A program made the translations under genes and the position numbers. This document shows, piece after piece, positions 9,359-17,584 of a stretch of 64,000 nucleotides of DNA. Origin of the DNA: JAAYVZ01 sp035384965 (lineage in GTDB: Bacteria; Acidobacteriota; Thermoanaerobaculia; Thermoanaerobaculales; Thermoanaerobaculaceae); contig DAOOJE010000014.1 in NCBI GenBank assembly GCA_035384965.1, positions 31,952 through 95,951 on the forward strand, read 5' to 3'. The notes beneath the pieces were generated by a model that searched no databases, was not told where the DNA came from, and saw only the letters and a list, made by a program, of their open reading frames with translations. Each line of letters starts with the position of its first letter. Within the stretch, counting starts at the first letter, position 1.

Positions 9359-10543
9359 TCAGGCGCCTGGCGGCTGTGGTGACGTCCCGCATCCCGGGGC
9401 TGGAGCGCCTGGCGGGAAGGCTGCGCCGGCGTCGGCCTCCTCGTCCGGCGGGCCGATCGCAGGGCGCAGCTCCTCCCAGTCCAGCATCTCCCACCTCGGG
9501 CCAACGACAATGACCCCGTCCTCCGTGGCGCCGAGGATCCAGTACGGTGAAGGCACTCGAAACACGCTCACAGCCTGGTCATACGCCGAGACCACGAAGA
9601 GCCGCCGCCCGGGCGGGGTGTCGGCCAGCACCAGCAGGTGGTCCTCCACCGACGCGGCGGCAAATACCACCGGCCGGTAGCTCGAAAACGCCATCGCCTC
9701 GGGACGCTGTCCGGTGGTCTTCCCGATCGAGTCGAGAATCCTCTTCTTCTGGTCGTCGCTCCAGCCCGCCGGCCTGACGTCTTCGAGACGCCCCTCCCAC
9801 TGCACCGCTCCCGAGGTCGACAGCACCGCCAGATCCCCCGCGTAGCGGTTGACCAGCCAGTACCGTCCATCGCTGCGAGGCACCAGGATGGATGCAGACC
9901 AGCTCGCAGTCTCGGTCGCCGTGGAGAACCGATCGACCGGCTTCTTGCTGGACTTGCGGCGTGCCTCGGCCTCCTCAGCCATGACGTTCGACAGCCCAGA
10001 GGTCACGAAAGGCGTCCACGATGTGCTGGTGGAAGAGACGAGCTCCAGCCAGACCTCGGCTTCCTGCTTCACCTCCCCCTCCTCCTTCTTTCCGGGAGGT
10101 GGGGATGAGAACCCCTTCGGGGTCGGCAGCGTCCCCACCAGCACGCGCCCGCGCACGGCACAGATCAGCCCGGGGATGTCGGGCAGCTCGGGCGTTGATT
10201 GCCACCGGCGATCGTCGGCGAGCCACACCGCCGGCTGGCTTCCCTCCGCTCCCGCGAGCACGGCCAGCCGGTCGTGCCGGTCGTCCCAGACCGCCATCCT
10301 GGCTGCACCGACCGTCGGGGGCGGAGGTGGCAGGGCGAGGACCTCGAGCTTGCCGCTCCGCCACAGGACCACCTCGGTGCCGGCAGGCGCCAGCCAGGCA
10401 AGCGTTCTCCCGGACCCGCTGAACAAGTGGAAGGCATCTTTCGGGATCGCGGCGGCAAGCTCGGCAGGCACGGGGTGCACTCTGACCTCCGGGATCTGGG
10501 CGGAGGCGGCAACGGCGAAGAGAAGAGCACATGAGGCCAGCAT
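9359..10543 (-). CDS. Secreted protein, possible beta-propeller, unknown function
   Basis: The 394-residue product begins with a signal peptide (MLASCALLFAVAASAQ) cleaved near residue 16. The mature part alternates short strands and turns (SGSGRTLAWLAPAGTEVVLW, VWDDRHDRLAVLAG), which suggests a beta-propeller-like fold, and ends in a Pro/Ala-rich tail of about 30 residues. The start at 10543 was chosen over an upstream frame extension because GGAGG lies 6 nt before it and the signal peptide begins there. It is the third gene of a minus-strand operon, 23 nt behind a gene of similar character. I do not recognise the family. Confidence 0.75.
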   Translation of the reverse strand: MLASCALLFAVAASAQIPEVRVHPVPAELAAAIPKDAFHLFSGSGRTLAWLAPAGTEVVLWRSGKLEVLALPPPPPTVGAARMAVWDDRHDRLAVLAGAEGSQPAVWLADDRRWQSTPELPDIPGLICAVRGRVLVGTLPTPKGFSSPPPGKKEEGEVKQEAEVWLELVSSTSTSWTPFVTSGLSNVMAEEAEARRKSSKKPVDRFSTATETASWSASILVPRSDGRYWLVNRYAGDLAVLSTSGAVQWEGRLEDVRPAGWSDDQKKRILDSIGKTTGQRPEAMAFSSYRPVVFAAASVEDHLLVLADTPPGRRLFVVSAYDQAVSVFRVPSPYWILGATEDGVIVVGPRWEMLDWEELRPAIGPPDEEADAGAAFPPGAPAPGCGTSPQPPGA

Positions 10544-10566
10544 TGGAACCTCCAGAACAGCGTCTG

Positions 10567-11622
10567 CTACTTGCCAGTCGACGGCTCGATCGGAAGCACA
10601 CCGCACGGCCGGTACACATGGACTCGGCCTTCCTCTACCGAGAGATATCGAATCGTGGAACCCTCAGGGAGCAGCCGCACGGTCGCCTTGCCCCGTGCAT
10701 CGATCTGGACGACCCCCAGCCCCCCGTCGAGCCAGGCGAGGACGAGAAGATCCTCGCCCAGCGGGGCAGCCGCCAGGATCGCCGCCGCCGGGAGGTTCAC
10801 GGTGCCCGAGCCAAGCTCCTGCCGGGCGGATCGAGACTGGGGCACGAGCTCGGGGATGGCGACTTCGGTCTCGAGCCGGCCCGTGGCATCGCGGAGCTGC
10901 ACGGGCCCCAGCCCCTTGCCTACGAACCAGAAACGGCCCGATGGTGTCGGCAGGAGAAAGCCGGCGGTGAGCTCTCGAATGGCCTGCTGCCAGAGGCCGA
11001 TATCGAAGTCCCACTTGCCGCGAGCGTAGCGGCGCCCGAGCTCCTCGCGCCACGGCTGCGGCACCGGGAGCGAAAGCACGTTCCGCCACGCCCGGGCTCC
11101 GGGGTCGAGCGCCTTCCAGACCACGAGCTCCTTCGGCAGGTCCTTCAGCTCGCTCAGACTGGTCGTGTTCGAGCACCTCCGGCTGGTGCACGTCGTCACG
11201 GCCGCGTGCAGGGTGGCACCTTGCCAGAACAGCGCGGTAATCTTCGCCCTGGGCTCCGGGCGGGTCTTCCACGTGCCCTCCTGCCACACGGCGACCCGGC
11301 TGCCGAGGCCGTCTCGCATGCCCGACGGTACCGCCGCGATGGCCAACCGTGGAGCCTGCGGGTCGCAGGCGAAGACAGCCGGCTCAAACGGAAGCGGTGC
11401 AAACGACCGTTCGCCGACCATGGCCCAACCTCTGCGGATGCCGGCCACGCCGTCGCCGAGGCGCAGCAGTGTCGTCTCCCCCGTTGCGAGTCTTCCGACC
11501 AGCGTGATCTCGCGGGTCCACCGCTGCCCAGCCCACAGACTCTCGTCGCAGGGGATGGGCACGATGACCTCGGCAGGCACGGCCGCGAGCAGCATCGCCC
11601 CGAGAACGGCCTGTGCAATCAT
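10567..11622 (-). CDS. Secreted protein of unknown function, paired with the next gene
   Basis: The 351-residue product starts with a signal peptide (MIAQAVLGAMLLAAVPAEV) and continues as a strand-rich extracellular domain with phrases such as GRFWFVGKGLGPVQLRD and GEDLLVLAWLDGGLGVVQ, similar in style to the downstream gene. One Cys pair occurs in a CTSRRC motif. The ATG at 11622 overlaps the stop of the preceding small gene in ATGA, so translation is probably coupled; the alternative ATG at 11640 would overlap more and has no better ribosome site. No family is recognised; cell-surface propeller-like protein is the most I would infer. Confidence 0.75.
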   Translation of the reverse strand: MIAQAVLGAMLLAAVPAEVIVPIPCDESLWAGQRWTREITLVGRLATGETTLLRLGDGVAGIRRGWAMVGERSFAPLPFEPAVFACDPQAPRLAIAAVPSGMRDGLGSRVAVWQEGTWKTRPEPRAKITALFWQGATLHAAVTTCTSRRCSNTTSLSELKDLPKELVVWKALDPGARAWRNVLSLPVPQPWREELGRRYARGKWDFDIGLWQQAIRELTAGFLLPTPSGRFWFVGKGLGPVQLRDATGRLETEVAIPELVPQSRSARQELGSGTVNLPAAAILAAAPLGEDLLVLAWLDGGLGVVQIDARGKATVRLLPEGSTIRYLSVEEGRVHVYRPCGVLPIEPSTGK

Positions 11623-11921
11623 GGGCAGTTGAGCGAGCATGGAGTTGGCGGGCCAACTGGTACACCACAGTAGTACCACTGGCACTGCTCGCAACTGAAG
11701 GTCACCCATTGGTGGTCGATCAGGCAGCCGATACTGAGCGTGCCGCACACTTGCTGCCACGACCAGGGTTCACTGTGTCCGCCGCCTCCCGGACCAAACG
11801 GATCAGGGGGGTATTCCGGATTGTCGATCGGGTCGAATTGGGCGAACGCCACTCCACTGGCAAGCACAAGCGCCACGCCGATCACCGCAACAGTCACCAC
11901 GCATCTCCTCGAAAACACCAT
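11619..11921 (-). CDS. Small secreted Cys-rich protein
   Basis: This 100-residue protein has a clear signal peptide (VVTVAVIGVALVLASGVAFA) and a mature part of about 70 residues with six Cys (QQVCGTLSIGCLIDHQW, SFSCEQCQWYYC-like spacing, and a C-terminal SLNCP). Such spacing suggests disulfides in an exported peptide. AAGGA precedes the ATG by 6 nt. It heads a three-gene minus-strand operon whose other members are also exported, so the three may act together at the cell surface. No family is recognised. Confidence 0.7.
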   Translation of the reverse strand: MVFSRRCVVTVAVIGVALVLASGVAFAQFDPIDNPEYPPDPFGPGGGGHSEPWSWQQVCGTLSIGCLIDHQWVTFSCEQCQWYYCGVPVGPPTPCSLNCP

Positions 11922-11990
11922 TTCTGTCCTTCTTGTCCGGACGCGCCGGGTGTTGTCGGACTGGACTTATGTCTCTCTTTCTGTCCACCT

Positions 11991-11996
11991 TGTCAA
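11991..11996 (-). promoter_or_regulatory. -35 box upstream of the secreted-protein operon
   Basis: A perfect TTGACA on the minus strand lies 70 nt before the first ATG of the operon. The -10 at normal spacing (GACATA) is poor, so the exact transcription start is uncertain. Confidence 0.4.
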
Positions 11997-12061
11997 GTAC
12001 CCCGGAAGCGCGGTTGCTTGAAGGGGGAATCGCCAAGTGAAAGCCCGTGCGGTGGACCACC

Positions 12062-12166
12062 CCTGGGCGCGTGAGGGAGAAGGCCTGCGTGCCGGCCAGC
12101 CGGTCCACACGCCCGGAGTTCGCGATGATGGCCGACGACGCCGAGTTTCGGGCACTTCTCCCACCG
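12062..12166 (+). pseudogene. Relic of a kinase-TPR gene C-terminus
   Basis: Just before the pseudokinase gene, the plus strand encodes RPEFAMMADDAEFRALLPP (12110-12166). This matches the last residues of the upstream kinase (PEFAALREDPGFRALLPR) and resembles the end of the pseudokinase (PEFNRLRTDPEFARL). The stop codon and everything upstream are gone. It looks like the tail of a deleted paralogue. Confidence 0.5.
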
Positions 12167-12173
12167 CGGACCA

Positions 12174-12203
12174 CTGCCACGGGGCGGTGGACGCCGGTAG
12201 AAT
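12174..12203 (+). promoter_or_regulatory. Promoter of the pseudokinase gene
   Basis: CTGCCA (12174-12179), an 18-nt spacer and TAGAAT (12198-12203). The -10 overlaps the first in-frame ATG at 12202, so transcription should begin close to the next ATG at 12211, giving a leaderless message. Confidence 0.55.
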
Positions 12204-12210
12204 GGCGCGG

Positions 12211-14673
12211 ATGCAGCCCGATCGCATCGGCAGATACCGGCTCGATCGTCTCCTGGCGGAACACGCAACGTGGGAGTCCTACTCCGGCTGGGACGAGCAG
12301 CTTGACCGCCCGGTGCTCGTCGCCCGGGTCCCGCTCGAAGGTGTCGACCCCGAAGAGCGGGAAGTGTGGCGGCGGGACGTCCAGGCGTTGTCCGGCATCA
12401 CCCACCCGGGGCTCGTCCACGTCCTCGACATCCTGCATCAGCACGGCTGCGACTGGGTCGTCAGCGAGTGGGTCGAGGGCGAGCCGGTGGACGGGCTGGC
12501 CGCTCGCCAGCCGCTCGCCGGGTGCGAGGTGGCACGGCTCGGCGCCGAACTGGCCGAGACGCTGGCCGTCCTCCACCAGCACGCCGTACGGCATGGCGAC
12601 CTGCGCCCCGCCAACGTGCTCGTCACCTCCGAGGGCCACGTCAAGCTGGGTGGCGGGTGCGCACCGTTCTGGCAGGGCTCGGAGTCGACGACACCGCCCG
12701 GGACCACGCCCGCGTCGGCCGGCCAGGCAGGGCCCGCCTCCGACCTGCGAGGGCTCGGTGAGGTCCTGCTGGCAGCCACCGGCGCGCGGCCCGGCGGGAC
12801 ACCCACGCCCCACCCGACGGCCGCCCTGCTCGCCCCGACCTGTGGCGAGCTGGCTGGCCCGCTGGCCTCGGTCATCTCGCGGTGCCTCCGCGTGGGCTAC
12901 GAGCCGCCGTTCGAGAGCGCCCGGCAGGCCGCCGCCGCCCTTCGCGCGCTCGACGCCTTGAGCCACCAGGCCACACTCGTCGAGCGACACGGGGCAGTGC
13001 CCGCTCCACGGCGCCGGAGGCTCGTCACCATCGGGGCGGCGATCACGCTGGCGGCCGTCCTTGTCGGAGTGGCTGCCTGGCGGCTGCTCGCGTTGCGGCG
13101 TCCGCTGGCTGTCGCCGTCATGCCAGTGGAGGCACCCAGGGACAGCGAGGAGGCGCGCCTGGCCGCTCTGGCTGTCGACGTCACGATCACGACGTCGCTT
13201 GCCACGTTGCCCGACCTCGTGATGGTGAACGGACGGGAGGTGCGAGCCCTGCGTACCAAGGGCGTCGGTGACGTGGAGATCGCCCGCCGGCTCGCCGTGC
13301 AGGAGACCGTGGAGATCAAGCTCTCTCGCGTCACCGGCTCGACCGGCCCCGTCATCGAGCTTGCCCGGCGGCGGGCGCGTGACCGGCGCGTCGTCTGGAC
13401 GCAGCGGCTCCAGGCCTCGACCTGGGAGCCGGCGGTGGTGCGCGAGCTCGTCGGCGAGCTTCTTTCGGGCGCCTACCGCAAGGCCTACCGATCGGCGCAG
13501 GCGAGGTTCTCGAAGGCCAGCCCCGCAGCCGTGAAGACGTACCTCGACGTGGTTCAGAGGCATCAGAACGGCACGTTTTCGCCGGGCCTGAACGACGAAA
13601 TCGCGCTTCTCGAGAGCGCGATCGAGGACAGCCCCGGCTTCGCCGAGGCGTGGGAGCTTCTCGTCTCCTACCAGGGGTACCGCTGCGCGCTCACCCTCCA
13701 GCCCGAGGACCGGACCGCGTTCGAGTCGAAGCGCGACCGCGCGCTCGCCCACGGGGCCTCGCCAATGGTGATTGGCCTGATCGAAAGCCAGCTGCGAGTG
13801 GCCGTCGGCGACACCAGCGGAGGGCTCGCTGTGGCGCGCGAGCTGGTCCGACAGGTACCGGGCAACCCGCAGGCATGGCAGCGCCTCGGCGAGGCCCTCT
13901 CCAGGGCCGGGCTGGCCGAAGAAGCCGAAGCGGCGTTGGCGCGATCGACGCAGCTGTATCCCTCGTCCAGCTCCTTCGCGAGCCTCGCCCTCGCCCGTTC
14001 GGACCGCGGCGACCATCCCGGCGCGAGAGCCGCGCTTGCGAAACTCCGCTCGCTGCTCGGCCTGGACGACCGCGTGAATGCGGTTGCTGCGCGCATCGAG
14101 ATGTATGCGGGCAACGTGGTCGAGGCCGAGCGGCTGTATACCGAACTCAACTCGAAGAGGCCCACCTCGGACGGCCTGAACAACCTGGGTTTCTGCCTTT
14201 TCTGCCAGGGCAAGCTCGCGCAGGCGGCGGACGCCTTCGAACGCGCCCGAGCGATCGATACCCGCGGCTATCTTGCCACCCGCAACCTTGCCGACGTCCG
14301 CATGGCCCAGGGCGACACCCACGCGGCTCGGGTGCTCTACCAGCAGGCCCTGGCGGCGATCCAGCCGCTGCTCGCCCGCAGCGTCGCGCCCCGCACCGCC
14401 CTCGCGACTCAGGCCGTGTGCCTGGCACAGCTCGGACGGCCGACCGAAGCCGCAACCGCAGTCGACGCCATGCTCAAGGCCAGCCCGGACCACCCCGAGA
14501 CCGTCTTCACCGCCGCGCTCGTTGCGGCCGTGACCGGCGAACGCGTCTCGGCGCTCGCGTGGACGAGGCGCGCGCTCGAGCTGCACGCGCCGGTCGTGTG
14601 GTTCCAGACGCCGGAGTTCAACCGGCTGCGCACGGACCCGGAGTTTGCGCGCCTGACGTCCCGCGAGCCGTAG
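12211..14673 (+). CDS. Membrane Ser/Thr pseudokinase with TPR array
   Basis: The 820-residue product keeps the architecture of the neighbouring receptor kinases: kinase-like domain (1-250), one membrane helix (about 271-294), a TolB/FlgO-like domain and TPRs to the C-terminus. The catalytic centre is lost. The glycine loop reads LLAEHATWESY, the ATP-anchoring Lys is R39 (LVARVP), HRD is HGD (D130 kept in HGDLRPANVL), and the metal-binding DFG is replaced by GGC at 148-150. It should not phosphorylate and may be a regulatory partner or scaffold. The start at 12211 was chosen because the -10 TAGAAT overlaps the ATG at 12202. Confidence 0.88.
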   Translation: MQPDRIGRYRLDRLLAEHATWESYSGWDEQLDRPVLVARVPLEGVDPEEREVWRRDVQALSGITHPGLVHVLDILHQHGCDWVVSEWVEGEPVDGLAARQPLAGCEVARLGAELAETLAVLHQHAVRHGDLRPANVLVTSEGHVKLGGGCAPFWQGSESTTPPGTTPASAGQAGPASDLRGLGEVLLAATGARPGGTPTPHPTAALLAPTCGELAGPLASVISRCLRVGYEPPFESARQAAAALRALDALSHQATLVERHGAVPAPRRRRLVTIGAAITLAAVLVGVAAWRLLALRRPLAVAVMPVEAPRDSEEARLAALAVDVTITTSLATLPDLVMVNGREVRALRTKGVGDVEIARRLAVQETVEIKLSRVTGSTGPVIELARRRARDRRVVWTQRLQASTWEPAVVRELVGELLSGAYRKAYRSAQARFSKASPAAVKTYLDVVQRHQNGTFSPGLNDEIALLESAIEDSPGFAEAWELLVSYQGYRCALTLQPEDRTAFESKRDRALAHGASPMVIGLIESQLRVAVGDTSGGLAVARELVRQVPGNPQAWQRLGEALSRAGLAEEAEAALARSTQLYPSSSSFASLALARSDRGDHPGARAALAKLRSLLGLDDRVNAVAARIEMYAGNVVEAERLYTELNSKRPTSDGLNNLGFCLFCQGKLAQAADAFERARAIDTRGYLATRNLADVRMAQGDTHAARVLYQQALAAIQPLLARSVAPRTALATQAVCLAQLGRPTEAATAVDAMLKASPDHPETVFTAALVAAVTGERVSALAWTRRALELHAPVVWFQTPEFNRLRTDPEFARLTSREP

Positions 14674-14896
14674 CGAGGGCGCGGAGACCGCCAGGTCCCT
14701 GCCCGCCCACGACGGCGTATTCGCCGGACGCACGCCCGCGTCTCGTCGACCGCCTGCAGCAGGCGACCGTCTCAGTCACGGGCGTGACGGCCAACTCGGA
14801 AATCGCCGTACGTGTCGGAGGACCGAGCGCATTGACCGCCTCGGCGCCGACGCCCGGCGCGGCCACCGGACGTCGGCGACGGGCGAACCTCCCCAA

Positions 14897-15337
14897 CTAC
14901 GGATAATTCGGTGGCCAGGGCAGTATTGGTTCAAGCGGTTCGTCGTTCGCACCTCCCGGGTCGGACTCCGCCCAGATCGCACCCTTCGACAGCAGTCGGA
15001 TTTTGTAGAAGAAATACCCCCGCCTGCCGGGATTCTGGACGGTGTACAGCGGCTTCACGCGCGCCGGTGACGACTGGTCACGATGGATCGGCCCGAGGTC
15101 CGTGATGAGCAGCTCGGGGGGGATCGGTTGCTGCGTCGGGTAGGTCTTCGGCTGTTCCTGGAGGACGATGATGTTGGCGCCGTCCACCTCCGCGGGGATT
15201 GAGGGGTGGAACTCCCACTCGATGGTCCCGGGACCCTGTAGCGGGTCGATGGAGGTCCGCGCGCCGTCCGGGATGCAGACGACGATGCGTTTGCCCTCGC
15301 TGTACTTCACGCCCACGATGACCTTCGCTCTTGCCAT
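14897..15337 (-). CDS. Hypothetical protein, 146 aa
   Basis: This cytoplasmic-looking protein has no signal peptide or membrane segment. It begins MARAKVIVGVKYSEGKRIVV and contains strands such as GTIEWEFHPSIP and ANIIVLQEQP, then a Pro-rich acidic tail. The start at 15337 was chosen for GGAGG 8 nt upstream and for the -10/-35 pair at 15430-15459; an extension to 15538 would cross the promoter. I recognise no family. It is transcribed alone, convergent with the pseudokinase gene. Confidence 0.7.
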   Translation of the reverse strand: MARAKVIVGVKYSEGKRIVVCIPDGARTSIDPLQGPGTIEWEFHPSIPAEVDGANIIVLQEQPKTYPTQQPIPPELLITDLGPIHRDQSSPARVKPLYTVQNPGRRGYFFYKIRLLSKGAIWAESDPGGANDEPLEPILPWPPNYP

Positions 15338-15429
15338 TGTGTTCCTCCTTCCTCTTTCAGCTCTGGCGAAGCCGAGCCGCCCGGCGCGCGCTCCTGGCCA
15401 CGACAATGGATTGTCCGCAAGACAGGATG

Positions 15430-15459
15430 ATTCTAGACGCGGTACCCCGCCCCGCGCAA
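15430..15459 (-). promoter_or_regulatory. Promoter of the 146-aa hypothetical gene
   Basis: Minus-strand TTGCGC (15459-15454), an 18-nt spacer and TAGAAT (15435-15430), about 90 nt before the ATG. Unlike its neighbours this gene has a real leader and a Shine-Dalgarno. Confidence 0.55.
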
Positions 15460-15480
15460 GCGCGGCGGCGGCCGGGGCAG

Positions 15481-15486
15481 TACAAT
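15481..15486 (+). promoter_or_regulatory. -10 element before the small membrane protein/acpS operon
   Basis: TACAAT ends 8 nt before the ATG at 15495 and there is no Shine-Dalgarno, which fits a leaderless message. No good -35 is seen. Confidence 0.45.
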
Positions 15487-15494
15487 GCGCCGGC

Positions 15495-15737
15495 ATGGGG
15501 CGGGCGATGCGGATCGTGGCGGGGCTCGGCGCCGCCATCTACCTCACGGGAGCCGGGTGGTTTTTCATCCTCGCCCCCTGGAGCGAGTTCTGGGCCGGCC
15601 GCCTGTTGCCGGGCGTGCCGCTGTGGCTGGCGGCGCTGCTCGCCCATCCGGCGGTGCGCGGCGCCTTCGGCGGCTTCGGCGTGCTTCACTTCGCGGTGGC
15701 GTTCGTGTGGCTGGACAGCGCCTTGAGGAAGCAGTGA
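15495..15737 (+). CDS. Small two-helix membrane protein
   Basis: The 80-residue product has two hydrophobic helices: IVAGLGAAIYLTGAGWFFIL near the N-terminus and a second around LWLAALLAHP to FAVAFVWLDS. The N-terminus is MGRAMRIV. It ends in a GTGA overlap with acpS, so the two genes are probably translated together. An in-frame extension to 15168 runs antisense through the neighbouring gene and lies upstream of the -10 element, so it was rejected. Function is unknown. Confidence 0.65.
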   Translation: MGRAMRIVAGLGAAIYLTGAGWFFILAPWSEFWAGRLLPGVPLWLAALLAHPAVRGAFGGFGVLHFAVAFVWLDSALRKQ

Positions 15738-16135
15738 TCGTCGGTCTCGGCATCGATGCGGTCGAGGTCGAGCGGGTCGCGCGCCTGCTCGAACGCCACG
15801 GGGAGCGCCTGCTGGGACGGTGCTTCGAGCCCGGGGAGGCGCGCCGCCCCCGCGATCCGCAGCACGTGGCCGGCCTGCTCGCCGCCAAGGAAGCGACGTT
15901 CAAGGCGCTCGGCACGGGGTGGGGCGACGGGGTGGGGTGGCGGGACGTCGTGGTCGTGCGCGAGCCCTGCGGACAGCCCGGCCTGCGCCTCGTGCGCGCC
16001 GCCGCTGCCCGCGCCGCGCGGCTCGGCGCCGGCTGCCTGCACCTCTCGATCACTCACGACGGCGGGCTCGCCGTGGCCGTGGTGATCCTCGAGGGCGCCG
16101 GCGAGCCTGAGCTACACTTGCCGCCCGATGCGTGA
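15734..16135 (+). CDS. acpS: Holo-[acyl-carrier-protein] synthase
   Basis: AcpS transfers the 4'-phosphopantetheine arm of coenzyme A to acyl carrier protein, which activates fatty acid synthesis. The 133-residue product has the two defining motifs: GLGIDAVEVER with metal-binding D8, and AAKEATFKALGTG with E53. LHLSITHDGGLAVAVV near the end is also typical. The start is GTG in a GTGA overlap with the small membrane protein, and the end overlaps the next gene by 8 nt. Confidence 0.95.
   Translation: MIVGLGIDAVEVERVARLLERHGERLLGRCFEPGEARRPRDPQHVAGLLAAKEATFKALGTGWGDGVGWRDVVVVREPCGQPGLRLVRAAAARAARLGAGCLHLSITHDGGLAVAVVILEGAGEPELHLPPDA
16113..16118 (+). promoter_or_regulatory. Possible internal -10 before the DUF502 gene
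   Basis: TACACT inside the acpS 3' end, 9 nt before the ATG at 16128. It would add transcription of the DUF502-nth pair; no -35 is evident. Confidence 0.3.
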
Positions 16136-16829
16136 CAGGCGCGACCCGCTCGACGACTCTCACTTCCTGCCGATGGCGCACGTCGCGCCCGACGCCCGCC
16201 TCGGAGTGGTCGGCTTCCTGCGCAGCCGCTTCGTCACCGGCGCCCTCATCGCCTTCCCGCTCGTGGTCTCCATCTTTTTCGGGAAGTTCATCTTTGGCCT
16301 GCTCGATTCCTGGTCGTACCCGATCACGAAGCACCTGTTCGGCGAGCCCATCCCCGGCGCCGGCGCGGCGCTGGCGGTGCTCCTCATCTTCGCCCTCGGC
16401 ATTCTCGGCCACAACGTGCTCGGGCGCCGGCTCCTCAAGCTCGGCGAGCGCATCCTCGCGCGGGTCCCGCTGGTGCGGCCGATTTACCTCGGCGCCCGCG
16501 AGATCACGCGGGCTTTCTCGGCCGACCGCACAAAGAGCTTTCGCCGCGTGGTGCTGGTGCCGTTCCCGATCGAGGACGTGTACGTGGTGGCTTTTCTCAC
16601 CGGGGAAATCGAGACCGCGAGCGACGAGGGGGTGCGCCGGTACGCCACGGTGTTCATGCCGACCACGCCCAACCCCACCACTGGCTTTTACATGCTGATC
16701 CCGATCGAAAAGGTGCGCTCCACCTCGCTGACCGTCGAGGAGGCAGCGCGCATGGTGATCTCGGGTGGCCTCGCGAGCCCCGAGCCGCACCGCATCCTGA
16801 CCCCGCAGCAGGAAGAAAACCGCCCATGA
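16128..16829 (+). CDS. DUF502 family membrane protein
   Basis: This 233-residue protein matches DUF502: two N-terminal membrane helices (FVTGALIAFPLVVSIFFGKF and AGAALAVLLIFALGILGHNV), then LGRRLLKLGERILARVPLVR with the family's RVPLVRPIYLGAREI segment, and a cytoplasmic beta-rich part with VVLVPFPIEDVYVVAFLT and FMPTTPNPTTGF. The molecular role of the family is not established. It overlaps acpS by 8 nt and nth by ATGA, so it is in the middle of a compact operon. Confidence 0.9.
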   Translation: MRDRRDPLDDSHFLPMAHVAPDARLGVVGFLRSRFVTGALIAFPLVVSIFFGKFIFGLLDSWSYPITKHLFGEPIPGAGAALAVLLIFALGILGHNVLGRRLLKLGERILARVPLVRPIYLGAREITRAFSADRTKSFRRVVLVPFPIEDVYVVAFLTGEIETASDEGVRRYATVFMPTTPNPTTGFYMLIPIEKVRSTSLTVEEAARMVISGGLASPEPHRILTPQQEENRP

Positions 16830-17476
16830 CCGGAAGCCATACGCTGGATCTGCGAGCCCACGCCGCCGCGATTGGCGCGGCGCTCGCCGCCGCTTACCCC
16901 GACGCTGCCTGCGAGCTTCGCCACCGCTCTCCGTACGAGTTGCTGGTGGCCACGATCCTGTCCGCCCAGTGCACCGACGTGCGCGTCAACATGGTGACGC
17001 CGGCGCTGTTCGCCCGCTTCCCGGACGCCGCCGCGCTGGCCGGAGCCGACCAGACCGAACTCGAGGAACTCATCAGGAGCACCGGCTCTTACCGCAACAA
17101 GGCGAAGTCGCTGCTCGGCATGGCGCGGGCGGTCGTCGAACGCCACGGCGGCCAGATCCCCGCCGAAATGGAGGCCCTCACCGCCCTCCCCGGGGTCGGC
17201 CGCAAGACTGCGAACGTGGTGCTCGGCACGGCGTGGGGGCTTGCCACCGGCGTCGTCGTCGACACCCACGTGTCGAGGCTTGCGCGGCGGATGGGGTTGA
17301 CCCGCGAGCAGGACCCCGAGAGGATCGAGCGCGATCTCATGGCGCTCTTCCCGGAAGGTTCCTGGGTGGCGCTGTCGCACCGGCTCATCCTGCACGGCCG
17401 GCGCATCTGCAGGGCCCGCAAGCCGGCCTGCGATGGCTGCCCGCTCGCCGCCATCTGCCCCCGTGTCGGCGTCTGA
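16826..17476 (+). CDS. nth: Endonuclease III (DNA glycosylase/AP lyase)
   Basis: Nth removes oxidised pyrimidines and cleaves the abasic site in base-excision repair. The 216-residue product has the helix-hairpin-helix with catalytic K127 (LPGVGRKTANVVLG), catalytic D146 (VVDTHVSRLARR) and the four-Cys iron-sulfur loop C-x6-C-x2-C-x5-C near the C-terminus. SAQCTD and TGSYRNKA are also characteristic. It begins in an ATGA overlap with the DUF502 gene and is the last gene of this operon. Confidence 0.96.
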   Translation: MTGSHTLDLRAHAAAIGAALAAAYPDAACELRHRSPYELLVATILSAQCTDVRVNMVTPALFARFPDAAALAGADQTELEELIRSTGSYRNKAKSLLGMARAVVERHGGQIPAEMEALTALPGVGRKTANVVLGTAWGLATGVVVDTHVSRLARRMGLTREQDPERIERDLMALFPEGSWVALSHRLILHGRRICRARKPACDGCPLAAICPRVGV

Positions 17477-17584
17477 CGACAGCGGTCCCTCTCGTCGCCC
17501 CCACCACGTCCCTCCCCGACTCCCGACCGACCTCCCACCCGGCCGGGCGGGGAGCAGGTGGTAGGATTCCCCGCAGGAGGCCCC

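Noticed and set aside
15168..15494. N-terminal extension of the small membrane protein
   Set aside because: It would run antisense through the preceding gene and place the -10 element inside the coding region.
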